Below, one piece after another: positions 12,713-24,431 of a DNA stretch of 64,000 nt. Positions within the stretch are counted from its first letter, which is position 1. Every line of letters begins with the position of its first letter. The notes below the pieces were generated by a model that was given only the letters and a program-made list of their open reading frames with translations, had not been told where the DNA came from and did not search any database. Both the position numbers and the translations under genes were made by a program. This stretch comes from Lophium mytilinum (taxonomy: Eukaryota > Ascomycota > Dothideomycetes > Mytilinidiales > Mytilinidiaceae): NCBI GenBank assembly GCA_010093605.1, contig MU004194.1, forward strand, positions 605,793 through 669,792, read 5' to 3'.

Positions 12713-14186
12713 GTGTGTTTGTGTGCGTGTGACAAGACTGGGACACGGGGAGAATTGGAAGAAGCAAGTAGATGGAGCTAGATTCTTGTCTCTGGCGAGG
12801 ATGAGTCGGCGAAGTCCTAGCTCCGTAGAAGTGAAGTGAAAGTTCTTAATGAGTGAAGTGGTTGGGGAATGAGTGACGGTGCACGAAAGAAAAGAAGATA
12901 ACGTCAACAAGCGGAGCCAGGAGCAACAAAAATGCTGCGTAGAGACGAGGCTTCAGCAGCACCGGGCATTCTTCATATATAGGCGGGCGACAACGAGATT
13001 CTACCACTCACAAAGGCATGCAGCGAATTGTTTCCAAACCTCCCTGTTTCACGTTCTGGCCGGGCGCGATGGTACCTTGGTGCTCCACTCCCTCGGCCAG
13101 CGTCAAATAAACAATTTATATCCATCCCCACCAAGCCATCCATGCCCTTTGCCTCGTCTGTGGCCCCATTCGATGCCCTCGCACGGAGATCATTCCCTCT
13201 AGCCTCGTGAAGAGGCCCGTCGCCGCCATCTCGTGCCGCATCAGTGCCGGGCATGTTCTAGGGCAGGGCGACGGAATGCGACCCTGTGGCCACCAGGCGC
13301 CGGCTGCGCGTGCCACGACTTGCAGGGAGATTCCAGCAGGAGGCTTGCGCGTGTCGTGGTCTGGTCAGTCGCGCGATGAAACGGCAGAGAGTCGCTGTCC
13401 AGTCGCTGTAAGAGAGGTGTTGAGCCGCCAAACCTCGTTTCACCGCCCCTGAACCGCTGGCGATGGCAGGCCTCGCGCCACAGCCGGCCGCCTGTCGACT
13501 CAAGCTTTTCAAGGGTTGAAACTCGGCCCGTGTCAGGTACCATTCTGCGCCCGGGGAGCCTGTCCGATGAGTGGCCACCGGCGAGAGATGGCCGTGGGGC
13601 AGCCTGAAATGCCGGCTTTTTCGCAGCATAGTGCCCGCAGCCATTGGCCACGAGCACCGCAAAACAGCCACGGAGGCCACCCGCCGGGCCGCCAGGGAAG
13701 GGAGATCCTACGATCTGGAAACGGAGCCCTTCCTAGCCCTGAATCTGCGCAGAAACACCACGCCTAGCAGCAGGGCTACTGGGCCGTGCGACTCATGCGG
13801 CCACTCCGCGAGCGCCTCGAGAGGGCAGAGATGTGGCTGCGTGTCGGTGGGCGAGCCGCCCGAGGGCGCTGCGTGAGGTCGTACGGCGAGACGCCATCAG
13901 CTGTCAAAGAGGTCTTGGGGACAGCACATGCCACGTCTACAATATCGAGAGACAGACACCACCCCGCAAGACGACCCTGATACCCCGCGACCGGCAGTGT
14001 TGAGCTTCAGGGGTCGGCCTGCTGCTCGGAAATAAAGGGTGTTGCGACGGCTGATGAGGCAGGTCGCAGGCCATAGAGTGCTTCCATTCATGTGACTGCC
14101 GATCGACGTCTCCTATAAAGTGCCGTGCTCTGAAATTGAAGGAGGCTATCGCGCTGGCAGTACTGGGATTGCTTTTCTGCGTGCGC

Positions 14187-14213
14187 TGCTGCCATTGGCT
14201 GCCATTGGCTGCC
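14187..14213 (-). promoter_or_regulatory. Paired CCAAT motifs with 10-bp period
   Basis: The plus strand reads gctgccattg repeated at a 10-base period (blocks at about 14188, 14198 and a partial third). On the minus strand this gives two CCAAT motifs one helical turn apart. CCAAT is bound by the Hap2/3/5 complex. It is about 1.6 kb upstream of the GH55 start, so which gene it serves, if any, is open. Confidence 0.3.
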
Positions 14214-14358
14214 AAACGTAAATTCTGTATTTCATCGTGCATGATTCGCCGCGTTGAGTGCTTTTGTGCTACATGGAGCTGTCTAGAATGTGTCTAACAT
14301 GGAATCCCTCGGAGACGGCTGCAGCCCTTCGAGGACCGCTGTAGTCGTACAGACACCA

Positions 14359-16111
14359 TCACCAGAAACTACTTGGCGCTTTTGCTGGAGTGTCCTTCCC
14401 GCTCGAGTTCGCGTCCGCTGGAGGTTGCATTGCCTTCAATCCTTCGCTGTCGCCAGTTTGCATCGAGCGGATCACATTTGCTAGCCTGCGGACTCCCTCG
14501 CCCAGCGCAGCTTCATCCTCCCATGCGAAACAGAGTCTCAGATCGTGCGTGAATCTGGTCTTGGGGTGGTGAGTATCGCCCGGCACCTCGAAGAGCTCGC
14601 CCGGTGCCACGATCAAGTTTTCCTCTTCTTTCGCCCTTTGTGCGACTGCCGTTCCATTTAGCGACGATGGCAGCGTGAGCCAGATGAAGTAGCCGCCGAC
14701 TACATCTCGGTCTGGCTGCGGCACCGTCACACCAAGTGGCAAGACCTCAGCCTCGATGGCTGCCATCATGGTTCGCCAGCGGGAAGCATATGCCGGTTGC
14801 AGCGTACCTACGTATTCCTGAAGCTCACCAGATTGCAGTGTCTCAGCGACGAAGCATGCAGTGAGCTGGCTCGGGGAACCTCCAGACCTCGAAGACCCTC
14901 TGTGTACCGTGTCAGTCAGATTTCAGATGGAATTCCGGGGTTCTCCCGCCAACGTTTGCCCGGCTGAGCGGTTGTACGGGATACAAAGCGCCAGAAACGG
15001 TCAGCAAGCCACTGTGCGCTCGAAAATTCCCATCAACAGCCTAACATGACCAAATACAGTGCCCAATGTAGCAGGTACTTGCTGCCGGTATGCGCGAGGC
15101 GGGGATTCCTACGTTTGTGAGACTCCATATGCCAGCTTCTCGGTTCCTTCCACAAATCCGGTCCTGAGGCCTGGGCCTACATCGCAGCTGTCAGTATCTT
15201 GCCTCACGCAAAGCCACCGCCTTTACTCACCTGCTATCTTTGACACGGTCATGTTGCTAACCGTATTGCCAAACCCATCAGCGCCTTCTCTCTCGGAACC
15301 GCCGTCAAGGTAACGATCGACATCTACAAGCCTAGGGGGGACAGCTTCGTCGAGACTCGAGTCCTGGGGGTCCTTCCGCCAGCAAAGCATATCGTAGACA
15401 TCGTCGGTGACAACGAGGGCGTCAAACTCTCTTGCCACTCGAACTAAGTCTTCTCGGCGTCGCAGTGACATCGTCTTGGACGACGGGTTGGAGAAAGTTG
15501 GCACGGCATAGATGAAGTGGCGATAAGTCTTACTCCATGGTCGTGGAGGCTTGAGTTTCTGATTGAGATCATTAATGAGAGTAACTCACCTCGTCACTAG
15601 AACCTACAGGTGAGTTGTTCCTATCAGCGCGCGCTTTCTCCTCGCTCTTACGCAGCTCCTGTCGGAGATATTTGATATCAATACCTTCTTCGTCTTCAGG
15701 AACTGCCCTCAGCTTCCCATGAAAGCCGCTGTCTTCAAAGATACGGAACGCTAACATGTAAGCAGGGGCTACGAGCCAGATATTACGCGTGAAAATGGGG
15801 TCGGAAAAGGTCTGTAGGAGGCATGCTAGACTCTGCGATGCACCTCCAGTGATTGTGATTCTTTCTGGGGCAATGGGCTCTTGGTGCTTATAGAAGGTCG
15901 TCAGCCATGACGCTACGTTTTTCCTTAGCCGCGGGTCTCCTTCGTCAGGGCCATAAAGCATTCCAGGGATGGCTTCTTTCTTGTTGGATAGAAGACTGTT
16001 GGTAGCTCTTTGCATGAGCTGCGTCGGCAAAAGAGAGGTCGACGGCCAGCCCCGAAGGAGGTTGATGAGGGGCTTGGTATGCATCTCGTCCTTAGGGATG
16101 ACTGCGGTCAT
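14359..16111 (-). CDS. PLP-dependent class I/II aminotransferase (YER152C / 2-aminoadipate type)
   Basis: Four exons (16111-15590, 15558-15231, 15176-15113, 14899-14359) give 484 residues. Fold-type I aminotransferase landmarks are in order: ITGGASQSLACLLQ (cofactor phosphate loop region), YAVPTFSNPSS, VVTDDVYDML (Asp and Tyr contacting PLP) and TVSKIAGPGLRTGF, with the Schiff-base lysine at about residue 281. SSRSGGSPSQ and a C-terminal DLRLCFAW follow. The arrangement resembles the yeast YER152C/MocR-like group, often annotated as 2-aminoadipate or valine-pyruvate aminotransferase. The substrate cannot be read from sequence. The third intron is unusually long for this window (about 213 nt) and exon 3 is only 64 nt. 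Confidence 0.9.
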
Positions 16112-17799
16112 GCTTGCTAGGGGCTGCTTTCTTGAGCTCTTCTAAGACGGCTGATTATCAGGTGGGCATGAACTGAAGATGATGGTGCGATTGGACTCTC
16201 AAAGGAAGTGGCTGAGGCTTGCACTCCCACGGAGCTGGCCACCAGCCTGGTCCCTTTTACAAACTTCAACAGAAACTCCACACATACATTGCAGGTGCCC
16301 GCCTTATGTCAGGTTTCGGTACCCACGGGCTGTGAGCTCTTCCGGTGAGGATGACAACCTTGAATGCTGACGACGTGTTCGACAACCGTGCCACAATCTC
16401 TAGGCTGGTGCAATTAGCTGCCTTGGCAAACAGCCTTGATAGACAACACGTTCAGAGCGTAGATGTTCCCGTAATTTTGGATGACTGGCAGAGTGGTGGT
16501 TGGAGCGGAGTAGGTATGTACAAAGGTAAGAGCGAGTGTTAGTGCGAGCAACTTTTCGTTAATTACGCAATTAGTTTACACACCTCTACCTACAAGGTAC
16601 AAAGGTAGGCTCTTCTTGCCAAGAACAACGCATGTTCCTAGGTAGTTCCCGAACGGCTTGGAAAGGTAATGCTATGTAGGCCCGATAGAAGAGACTTACC
16701 GTGTGACGCATGCGAGTGAGTTTGACAGGGCTGAGGTCAGAGGTCTAGAATAACGCACGTGACCAAAGAGAGTTTGGTCCTCTTGAAAGCGGACGCCGTC
16801 ACATGCTTTATGTATGCACATCCCAGATCTAGAATTGTGCCCGAGTTCTCGCAGAGTTCCCCGATTCTGCTCAGCTCGTGTCTAGATGCGCATTAGCCCT
16901 CTCCTTAACCCCAGAGAGCACAAAGGTCGGTCGAACAACGTGATCTTCCCGGACACGAATCGATAACCCCAGCCGACAGTGCCGCGTAGACTTACGTCGC
17001 CTGCGGCCCTCTGCGGACCCCGCCGTTACGACGCAATATATTGGGTTGGCCTGCCCCTTTCCACAGCGTTGTTGCTGATGCCTTCGATATGGGCGGCCTT
17101 GGGAATTATACGTTTCACACCACACACTCGCGATGCTGAGTGAGTGCAGCGAATGCAGTGCCTCTCTGGGCGGGTCCCGGGGAAATGGTAGCCCGCAAGC
17201 TGGGTCCTGGGACGGCTAGCTCGGCCCCAAGACAGGACGTGCTAAGCGTGGTGCGCGGCGTGTAAGAGGTCGAAATTTCTGCGCGGATTGACGCAACAAG
17301 GCGCAGGTGCAGTATTTGCCTCGTCGAGCGCTGCGAAGGGGCTAGCCATCGGGAGATCGCAGCGGCGTCTGACCGTCAGTCCGGCGCAATTCGCAAAAAT
17401 AACCCCATGACGCCTCACAGCGGGCGTGGTGGACTGAAAGCCCCCCACCACAGCAGCAGCCATCGCCAGCACACGAGGGAGTGCGCGAGGCTGCGGTGAT
17501 CCTGCCGGCCAGCACCGCCAGCTTTTTCACTGGGGCCTTCGGCCGTGCAAGGATTTGCAGCCCGGTTTGTAGCATTACGTGGTTGACGGCCACGGCGGCT
17601 CTCTAGTCGTCAGGCTCGTCCCCATAAGATGCCCACGGAGCACTGGGTTCCTGCGCCGAGTTGCCATGAAACAAACCCCCTCGTGGCCTATTTCCCTAAG
17701 TTACACCCTTTAAGCCGCCCCCGGTGCCCTATAATTCCCTGCGTCCTGTTGTTTTGCGGATTTTATTGCTCCTCCCTCGTGTATTCCTAGCACTCCATC
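16112..17799. other. Intergenic between divergent genes
   Basis: The aminotransferase (minus) and the DUF8004-type gene (plus) diverge from here. Two short GC-rich blocks (about 16,900-17,130 and 17,150-17,650) contain only short frames with no features. No TATA box is evident close to either start. Confidence 0.55.
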
Positions 17800-20598
17800 A
17801 TGGCTGCTCCCCAGGCGCGAGCACCCTCCAAGAACCGGGCCAGCCGTCGCATTTCTTCCTTCTTCTCCTCTGCTTCTTCCGCTTCCGACTCCAGCTCTCT
17901 GGCGACTTCGGATTCAGTGCGTTCGGCTCAGTCTTCGAGCCGCCTGGCCCCGGAGGACAGCACAGCAGCATGGCAACCTCCACCACAACCTATCCGCAAG
18001 CTCACCAAAGAACGCGTCGTCTCTCATAACTCTGCTCCCGCATACCCTCCACCACCTCCGCCTCCGGCTGCTAGCTTGACGGGCCCGCCCAGCATTACCC
18101 CCGTGCATGCCGAACCAGCCAGTACCCTCCAGCCTCCTTCGATTTCTACGACACCTCCCCTGCTTGCATCGCAACCTCCAAGCCGCGCCAGCAGCCGACC
18201 CCAGACGCCTATTGCAGGGAACCTCATAATACCGGAAACTCTCCCTACCCACACACACGACAAGAAGACAAAGAGGAAGAGTTTCTTGTTCGGCGCGCGG
18301 GGCAGTAATGACCATGTCCACGATGCAAGATCGGGAGGACAAGATCCGCTGGCGTGGGTTATAGGGCATCAAGGTAAGGTGCAATACAACCTGTCCATTC
18401 TGATGGGGGCTGAGAAGGTATGTCGACGTCATTCGCTTAAGCACTAGAAACTTGGGTCGGCGTGCTGACAGGACCAGGTACCGGAACTCTGGGACGAGAA
18501 TGGAGACACTTTCGTGTACCTGTTCCCACGGAACTCAGGGAAAGGGCCCTCGTTCCGCGTTGATTCTTCCGTATACTCCTCCTCTCCAAGATTAACCAAA
18601 TTGGCATTCGGCAGACTTTACAGCGAAGGCGGCGCCGATCGATCCGTGTCTAATCCTGCTCCACCACGACCAGCATCTCGGCCGTCATCTCGGCCGTCTT
18701 CTCGACCTGCATCTCGGCAGACGTCTCGACCGGTTTCCCCTGACCAAAGCAACCATGATAGCGTTCAGGGGAGCTCTGACGGTTCCAAAGGATCGAGGAC
18801 CCTAAGCGACACCACCGATGACATTCCCACCGAAACTCATCTGTATATACCCATTGCTTTGAGCACTGATACTGCGCCTACCTTTGCAAATGCTCCAGAG
18901 CCGCATCTCAATACTGCCGACGTGGACAAATTGATTGCCTACAGGAACTTCTTTGCATTTCTCCTAGGCCAATCGCTAGTGGCCACAGAGCGAAATTCGT
19001 CCATGTTTGACATCTTCCTAAGGATCTCGGATATACTGGAATATTATGAATTCTCCAATCTCGACGGTTCATCCTATGGAGAAGTTGCTGCGGGGAGTTT
19101 CGACAGTTACGTTGACGAATTACACCTTGCGGATGTACGCAAAAGCCGAGAAAAGAACATCGAAGCCATTGTGCTCGGCGAGCGGATGCGATCGACCATG
19201 CTATACAACGAAGGATTCGTCCATGCAGCGGGAAGATGGGAAGACATCAAGAAGTGCAACAGCTCCAAATTCCACTTGATCAAGCCACTCACTCTAAATC
19301 GAATAGAAAGAGCTGCCATGGATCTGGAAGATCGCCTGAAGACTGTGACTTCAAGATTGGAGGACTTCGATTTCCCCTCCGTTTTTGCAGGCATTATGAA
19401 CAGCAAAATGGCCGAAGAAGGCAAGATAGTTCGATTCGAGGCCTGGAAAACTGGATTCCTGGCCGCCCGTAAACACGTATATTCCTACTACAAAGGCAAG
19501 TATGGGTCATGGCCGCCCAAGGCATCCTCCAAAAAGAACAACCTAGAAATTAGTGGCATGAACCGCCTGGTCTTACTGGATGTCTACCATGACGTTTCGT
19601 GTCTCTACGATCTACTGGTCGATCGGGACCATATGACCACGCGGACAGCCGATGGTCTAATGGAAGACGAAGAAGCACACGACATTCCGGCTGTGACAAT
19701 ACGTGCACTTCGTAAGGCTTTGAGCGAGTACGATCGCAGCTCTCCTCCAGTACAACCCCCAGTACCCTTCGACGTGCCACGCTGGCCTAGTCTGAAAGGT
19801 GTGAAAAAAGATTATGGCCTTGGAGACGAGAAGAAAGATACTAAAGCACGAAACAAAAAGCTCAAGGAAGATGAAATATCTAAAGCTCTAGAGAACTCAT
19901 ACAACAAGGACTCAATTCTATCGACCCGATTTCTAGACAGCTTCCGCGAGTTCGAGCGTAAGGCTGCCAAGGGAAAGACTCTCCAAGAGATCTGCGACCA
20001 GCGGACTGGCCAGTGGATGTTCATGTACGCTGTCATCCAAGCACTGCCAATGGTAGTAATCGACGCATCAGGTATTCACTGGACCGATGGAGTCGAATAC
20101 TTCCTCTGCCAACCACCACGATCCGGCGTTCCGTGGGCACGCGAAGATCTTAGCGCGCAACGCAGCTGGTTCGGTGTAGCTGGAACTTCCAATGTCATAC
20201 ATTTGCCTTCCGATGTCGTCGAGCACGGCGTTGAGGCCATTTACCTTCGTAGCCACTGCTGGCAGATGTCCCACAAATGGACTGAGGGTAAGCCCTTGAT
20301 GGCTGCCGCGCTCCTAGAGACCATGCAGGATTCTGTCCTCCCCGATCCGGGCCTACTGCAGCCTCCAGGTGGCATCGGACGGACAGGAAGCCCTGATAGG
20401 CGACGCGAAAGTGTGATGAATCTTGGCCTGGAGGCGTTGCCCGTGCCGGCCGGCGCTGTGAATCCGGCAATGAGGCCTGCCTCAAGCAACGATCCGACGA
20501 AGACTTTCGACGCTATACTTGAGTCCACCGCGGCTGAGAATGCCAAGAAGGCAGAGCATGCCAAAGAAAAACATAAGGGCAAGAAGAACAAAAAGTAG
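17800..20598 (+). CDS. Large disordered-N-terminus protein, probable DUF8004 family
   Basis: Two exons, 17800-18417 and 18478-20598, join in frame (donor gtatgt, acceptor ccag) to 912 residues. The first 170 or so residues are low complexity: Ser-rich, then a run of eight prolines, then basic KKTKRKSFLFG. After the intron a tandem 12-bp-based Ser/Arg/Pro repeat (RPSSRPSSRPASRQTSRPVS) precedes a well-folded region of about 500 residues (for example YRNFFAFLLGQSLVAT, DILEYYEFSNLDG, HCWQMSHKW). The tail is Lys-rich (KKAEHAKEKHKGKKNKK). I recall this folded part as the uncharacterised fungal DUF8004 domain; that is from memory. No catalytic motif is visible. Its biochemical role is unknown. Confidence 0.85.
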
Positions 20599-21672
20599 TC
20601 GTAGGTGTAGGATATGTGGAGCGCATTATTAGCGTAGGGCCGTTTTCATTTTGTCTACATGTCGTGTTTTGGTTGTCTCTCTGTATTACGATGCATGGGC
20701 TGCGGGTCGGGCTTTAAAATCAATCATGAATACCCTATTCCTCACTTTGGATTGATTTTTCGTAGATTTCTTACTGTTGCGAGCATAGTCGGAGCTCCTA
20801 AAATAATGTATAAACATGGAGTTTGGTTCCTGGGTGGTATTTTCTTGCGTTCACCTTTCATAAATCATCAATCAAACTTATTATGAGTCAGTCATTCATC
20901 TATAGTAATGCGTAGTGTATTGGAGTCTACTGACGAGGGTATGCTAGATACCCCCCCTCAGATTCAATAACCGCTCTTCGACTCCTCTCTCCCAGCTTGT
21001 CCGGTGCCAACGGAGACTCTGAGGCTTAAAACCTTTTAGACCTACTCTATTCCGAACGAGAACGAGCAGCTGCGTAGGACTCATAAACGCCGAATTACAA
21101 TACAATATCTTGACCGGCCATCAAGCCATAGTCAGCATTGTAGGTTTTCCTCAAGTTTCAGCAGCGCTCTCCAATTCCATCACCCGATCCTTTGAGAGAC
21201 ACATCGGAGAAGTCACTCTTCTTTCTTGCACTTGTCCCAGTTTTCTTTTAGTGGCCCTCAATCTAGTGTCCGAGACTTAAGCGTGGAATAAGTTTAGAGT
21301 GGTAAGAAAAGTAGGAAGGTATGTAGACTTTGAGCTCATGCCGCGGCGTCTCGGAGTGACGCCTCGCCCGACACCTACTCTGCCGAACTGTCAAAATAGC
21401 TAATCCTTCTACACGCGAACTTGGCAGCGAATGCTTCTACATACACGCGACCTTGGCAGTTGACGCTATGGCATATCTGAAGGAATACCTGCAGGGTTGC
21501 AAGGAAAGTCTAATTGTGCTCAGTGATCTTCTGAAACCATCGGAGAATAATTTCCGATAATCCATCGAACTGATTACTTCAAAATTTCCGGTGCCAAGCT
21601 TTGAGCATCTAACACCAGAGTAACTAGTCCATATCTAACAGGCCTTTTCTCGGCTTCAAGTACGCAAATGTA
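20599..21672. other. Intergenic between convergent genes
   Basis: This lies between the ends of the DUF8004-type gene and the AMID-like gene. It is AT-rich in its first 300 bases. No coding or RNA feature is supported. Confidence 0.55.
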
Positions 21673-23019
21673 TCATACGACCGGGTCCGCTTTAGGAAGA
21701 GGTCCCGCGTTGAAGTATTTCCAGCACTGTACACATTTCGCTACCATGTCAGCCGACTTCTTGTTAAATTGCGTGTGCCTCTTTCCATCTTCGAGATGAA
21801 GTACGCTTTTGTTCTGTGTTATCAATTAGTCAGGGTCTTTTTCATTCTCCTAATAGCACTTACGAGGCCAAGAGTCAAATCAATACCTCCCTCCCACCAT
21901 TGAGCTTGATACTCGGTCAGAGGCTTTCCCTTGATAGCTAGGACGATGTTATCCGCTACAACCGTTGCCTGCTCCATGGTAGAGCGGCTATTGCCATATC
22001 CACCAGCCTCTGCGACATCGCCAGCAGCATAGACGTTTCTCAACTCATCGTCCTCAATCTGCAGCGTCGGTCTGACCTTCACATATCCTGATTGGGATAT
22101 CGCGTTTGGCGCTAGCTTCGCAATAACACCCGAGGACGGTTTCTGGCCGGTGCAATTGATCTATACCAGTTAGGAGACGAACCCAAAGTCGCAAAGTCAG
22201 CGATGAACCCACCACCAAGTCATACTCCACCGTCTCTCCACTACCAAGAGCTATACTCCCACTACTCTCCCCCGTCAAAACGGGCCTCTCCCCAAGCACG
22301 ACTCTCACCCCAAGCCTCTCCAGCTCCCCCATCGCCGTCTCATGCAAGCTGCTCCCAAACGCATGCAACAGCCGCGCCCGCGAATGAACCAACGTCACAT
22401 TCTTCTTCGGATACAAGTCCTTCGCATCCGCCGCCAGCTCCACCCCCGCCGGCCCGCCCCCCACCACCACGACATCCCCCGCCTGCGCAATCTTCTCCTG
22501 CAGCCCTCTCAGCACCTTGACGGCATCGTCCCGCTCTTCCGCCCCCAGCCTCGACGGCGCCCCCGCCTGACACCCCGTCGCCAGCACCAAATACTCATAC
22601 TCCACCACCTCCCCACTCCGCAAAACCACCGCGGCCCCACTCACATCCACCACCGCGTCGCGGATGAACGTGTAGCTGCCCTCGGGCGCGCTGCTGAGAG
22701 ACGCCGCGTACGGGATAAACGCCTTCCACTCGCTGCCGCCGCCCACAACCGAAAACCGCGGAAACGCCCACGTGAAGTTGAAGTGCGAGTTCGGTTCGAC
22801 TACGACGACGCGGTAGCCGCTGGGCAGCGAGTTGGCGAGGAGCCGCGCGGCGTGGTAGCCGGCGAAGGAGGCGCCGATGACGACGACGTTTTTCGGAGTT
22901 TCCGCGGGTTGGTAGGTCAGGCGGTGGATGCGGGCGGCGAGGGCGCGGGTGAGGGCGTCGGTGAGTTTTGAGAGGGCGAGGGGGAGGAATTTGGCGATTA
23001 TGAGGGTTTTGGCGAGCAT
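21673..23019 (-). CDS. AIF/AMID-like FAD-dependent NAD(P)H oxidoreductase
   Basis: Three exons (23019-22213, 22160-21864, 21813-21673) encode 414 residues. An N-terminal hydrophobic helix (LIIAKFLPLALSKL) precedes an FAD-binding Rossmann motif VVVIGASFAGYHAAR. There is a second dinucleotide motif DVVVVGGGPAGVELAADAK for NAD(P)H, the typical INCTGQKPSS stretch, and NVYAAGDVAEAGG, which binds the FAD ribityl chain. This is the pyridine nucleotide-disulphide oxidoreductase layout of the AIF-like (AMID/FSP1) group, without redox-active cysteines. Family members oxidise NAD(P)H with quinones or oxygen and may associate with membranes. The first donor could be either of two overlapping GT sites (22215 or 22212); the latter gives YDLVINCTG and is preferred. 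The neighbour upstream is a hemerythrin-like gene on the same strand. Confidence 0.9.
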
Positions 23020-23639
23020 TTTCTGTTGTTTGGGTTTTGGGGTGCAGGTGGTTGGGAGGAAAGGGGTGGGTCGATGATCTGATAAGATTGGGGGATGTTG
23101 GGTGAAGGGGATGGGAGAGGTATATCGTAGTCCCGCGAAATTTGGTATTTGATCGGCCGAGGGTAAAGTCCGAGCCGAGAGGAGGAAGGCCGGAGAGACC
23201 GCGGAGGCCCGGTGTCGCTCTTTTAATTGTATGGTTTGGAGAAGTAGATTTGTCTTGGCTAGATATAAGACTCGGCTGCGACTCGGAGGGCGGATTTAAT
23301 GCGCTTCTCCGCGACGGGATCGGAGGCGGGATATTCCCAATTAGTGCCATACATCGCGATGATTCGTCTGATAGTTCACATGCCGTATTGATATCTTTGG
23401 CCCACTCAATCGAACTGGTGTTACGAGTAGTGACTCAAGTTGTAGTGCACCAGAATTCCAAATCAGAATCACATAGTTGCTAGGTAAGAATACTACCATA
23501 GCGTCTGACGCACGAGTCGTTACGTTACAAAAACCCAACCGCTATTTAAATCTATGCAAAGAACAAGAAAAGAGTCTAGATAAGATAAATCACAAAGGGG
23601 TATTATGCATCCTTCAAAGTCCCCAGCCCCTTCACCCCC
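23020..23639. other. Intergenic: AMID-like promoter and hemerythrin-like 3' side
   Basis: No gene is seen. The 620-base gap carries the upstream region of the AMID-like gene. Confidence 0.55.
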
Positions 23640-24431
23640 TCAAGCCCAATACTGCCCACATTCCTCCGGCTTCACGCCTCTCCGATAAAGCTCCCTCGGC
23701 ATCCCACTCGAATCACAGCTCGCAAACTTCCACCAACTCGGGTGCACCAAGGGAAGAATCCTCATCAGCGCCCACCTAACCGGCGGCGGGATAGGCGGAA
23801 AATCATGAATCCCGCCCTCGAACGTAACATCATGATTCAGCAAAAACAGCGGCAGCTGCGTCGTCTTGCTCAAACTCCCCATCACCATCTCCACCTCCTT
23901 CTCCACAATCCCCTTGAGATCGAGGCTATCCCCGTACTCGCGCAGCGCGAGCAGCGTGGGGATCTCGTCGTTGAGATGCGTGGTTAGCGGCTCGAGGAAG
24001 GTGTCCATGATCGCGAGCATCGTTTTCGCGTCAAACGCCGCCACGTCGCCGGCTAGAAGAGTGGAGATGTACGCGCCCCATTTGTGCAGCCCGTCGTGGA
24101 AGGCTTCGTGCTGCGCGACGTTGACGCCCATCAGGCCTTTCTGCCCCGTGGCTTCCTCGATGGCGGGGAAGGCGTGGGTTTCTTCGCCCATGTGGTGCGC
24201 TGCGAGGCCGTCGAAGGAGGCTTTGCAGTAGGAGAGGAAGGCGAAGTATTCGGAAGGGTGGACGTGGGGAGCTTGTAGATAGATGCCGTTGAAGGCGCGA
24301 CTGATGATGTTGTGGACGAGGGCCATTTCGGAGGCGACTTGAGTGTATTGGTCTGAAAGGCCGGTTTGGAAGAAGGGCGTGGGAATGATCTTCATGGGGC
24401 CGGATTCCCAGGTAAATTTGGGGGAGGCCAT
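23640..24431 (-). CDS. Hemerythrin-like domain protein
   Basis: A single exon of 263 residues with no signal peptide. A four-helix hemerythrin-type fold is indicated by spaced metal ligands: His40 (EMALVHN), His79/His80 and Glu83 (AAHHMGEETH), His108 and His112 (QHEAFHDGLH), and His152 with an acidic partner (THLNDE). Such domains bind a di-iron (sometimes mixed-metal) centre and take part in oxygen or iron sensing and redox chemistry. The specific function in filamentous fungi is mostly undefined. The C-terminal 80 residues are family-typical and contain FLLNHDVTFEGG. Confidence 0.9.
   Translation of the reverse strand: MASPKFTWESGPMKIIPTPFFQTGLSDQYTQVASEMALVHNIISRAFNGIYLQAPHVHPSEYFAFLSYCKASFDGLAAHHMGEETHAFPAIEEATGQKGLMGVNVAQHEAFHDGLHKWGAYISTLLAGDVAAFDAKTMLAIMDTFLEPLTTHLNDEIPTLLALREYGDSLDLKGIVEKEVEMVMGSLSKTTQLPLFLLNHDVTFEGGIHDFPPIPPPVRWALMRILPLVHPSWWKFASCDSSGMPRELYRRGVKPEECGQYWA

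Larger units (their letters stand above)
12617..14358. other. Intergenic: GH55 promoter plus GC-rich tract
   Basis: Beyond the promoter elements, the stretch from about 13,100 to 14,000 is clearly richer in G+C than its surroundings and stays open in several frames on both strands at once (for example 13241-13657 and 13258-13680 minus, 13571-13876 plus). This is what high GC alone would give. None of these frames shows a recognisable domain or splice-supported extension, so no gene is called. Confidence 0.5.

Noticed and set aside
13241-13876. Overlapping 100-140 codon frames on both strands
   Set aside because: They arise from high GC content; no ATG context, domain or splice pattern favours any one of them.
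15583-15611. Alternative reading through the first aminotransferase intron
   Set aside because: Reading on gives VSYSH then a stop; the spliced model restores KLKPPRPWSKTYRHFIYAVPTF-type family sequence in frame.
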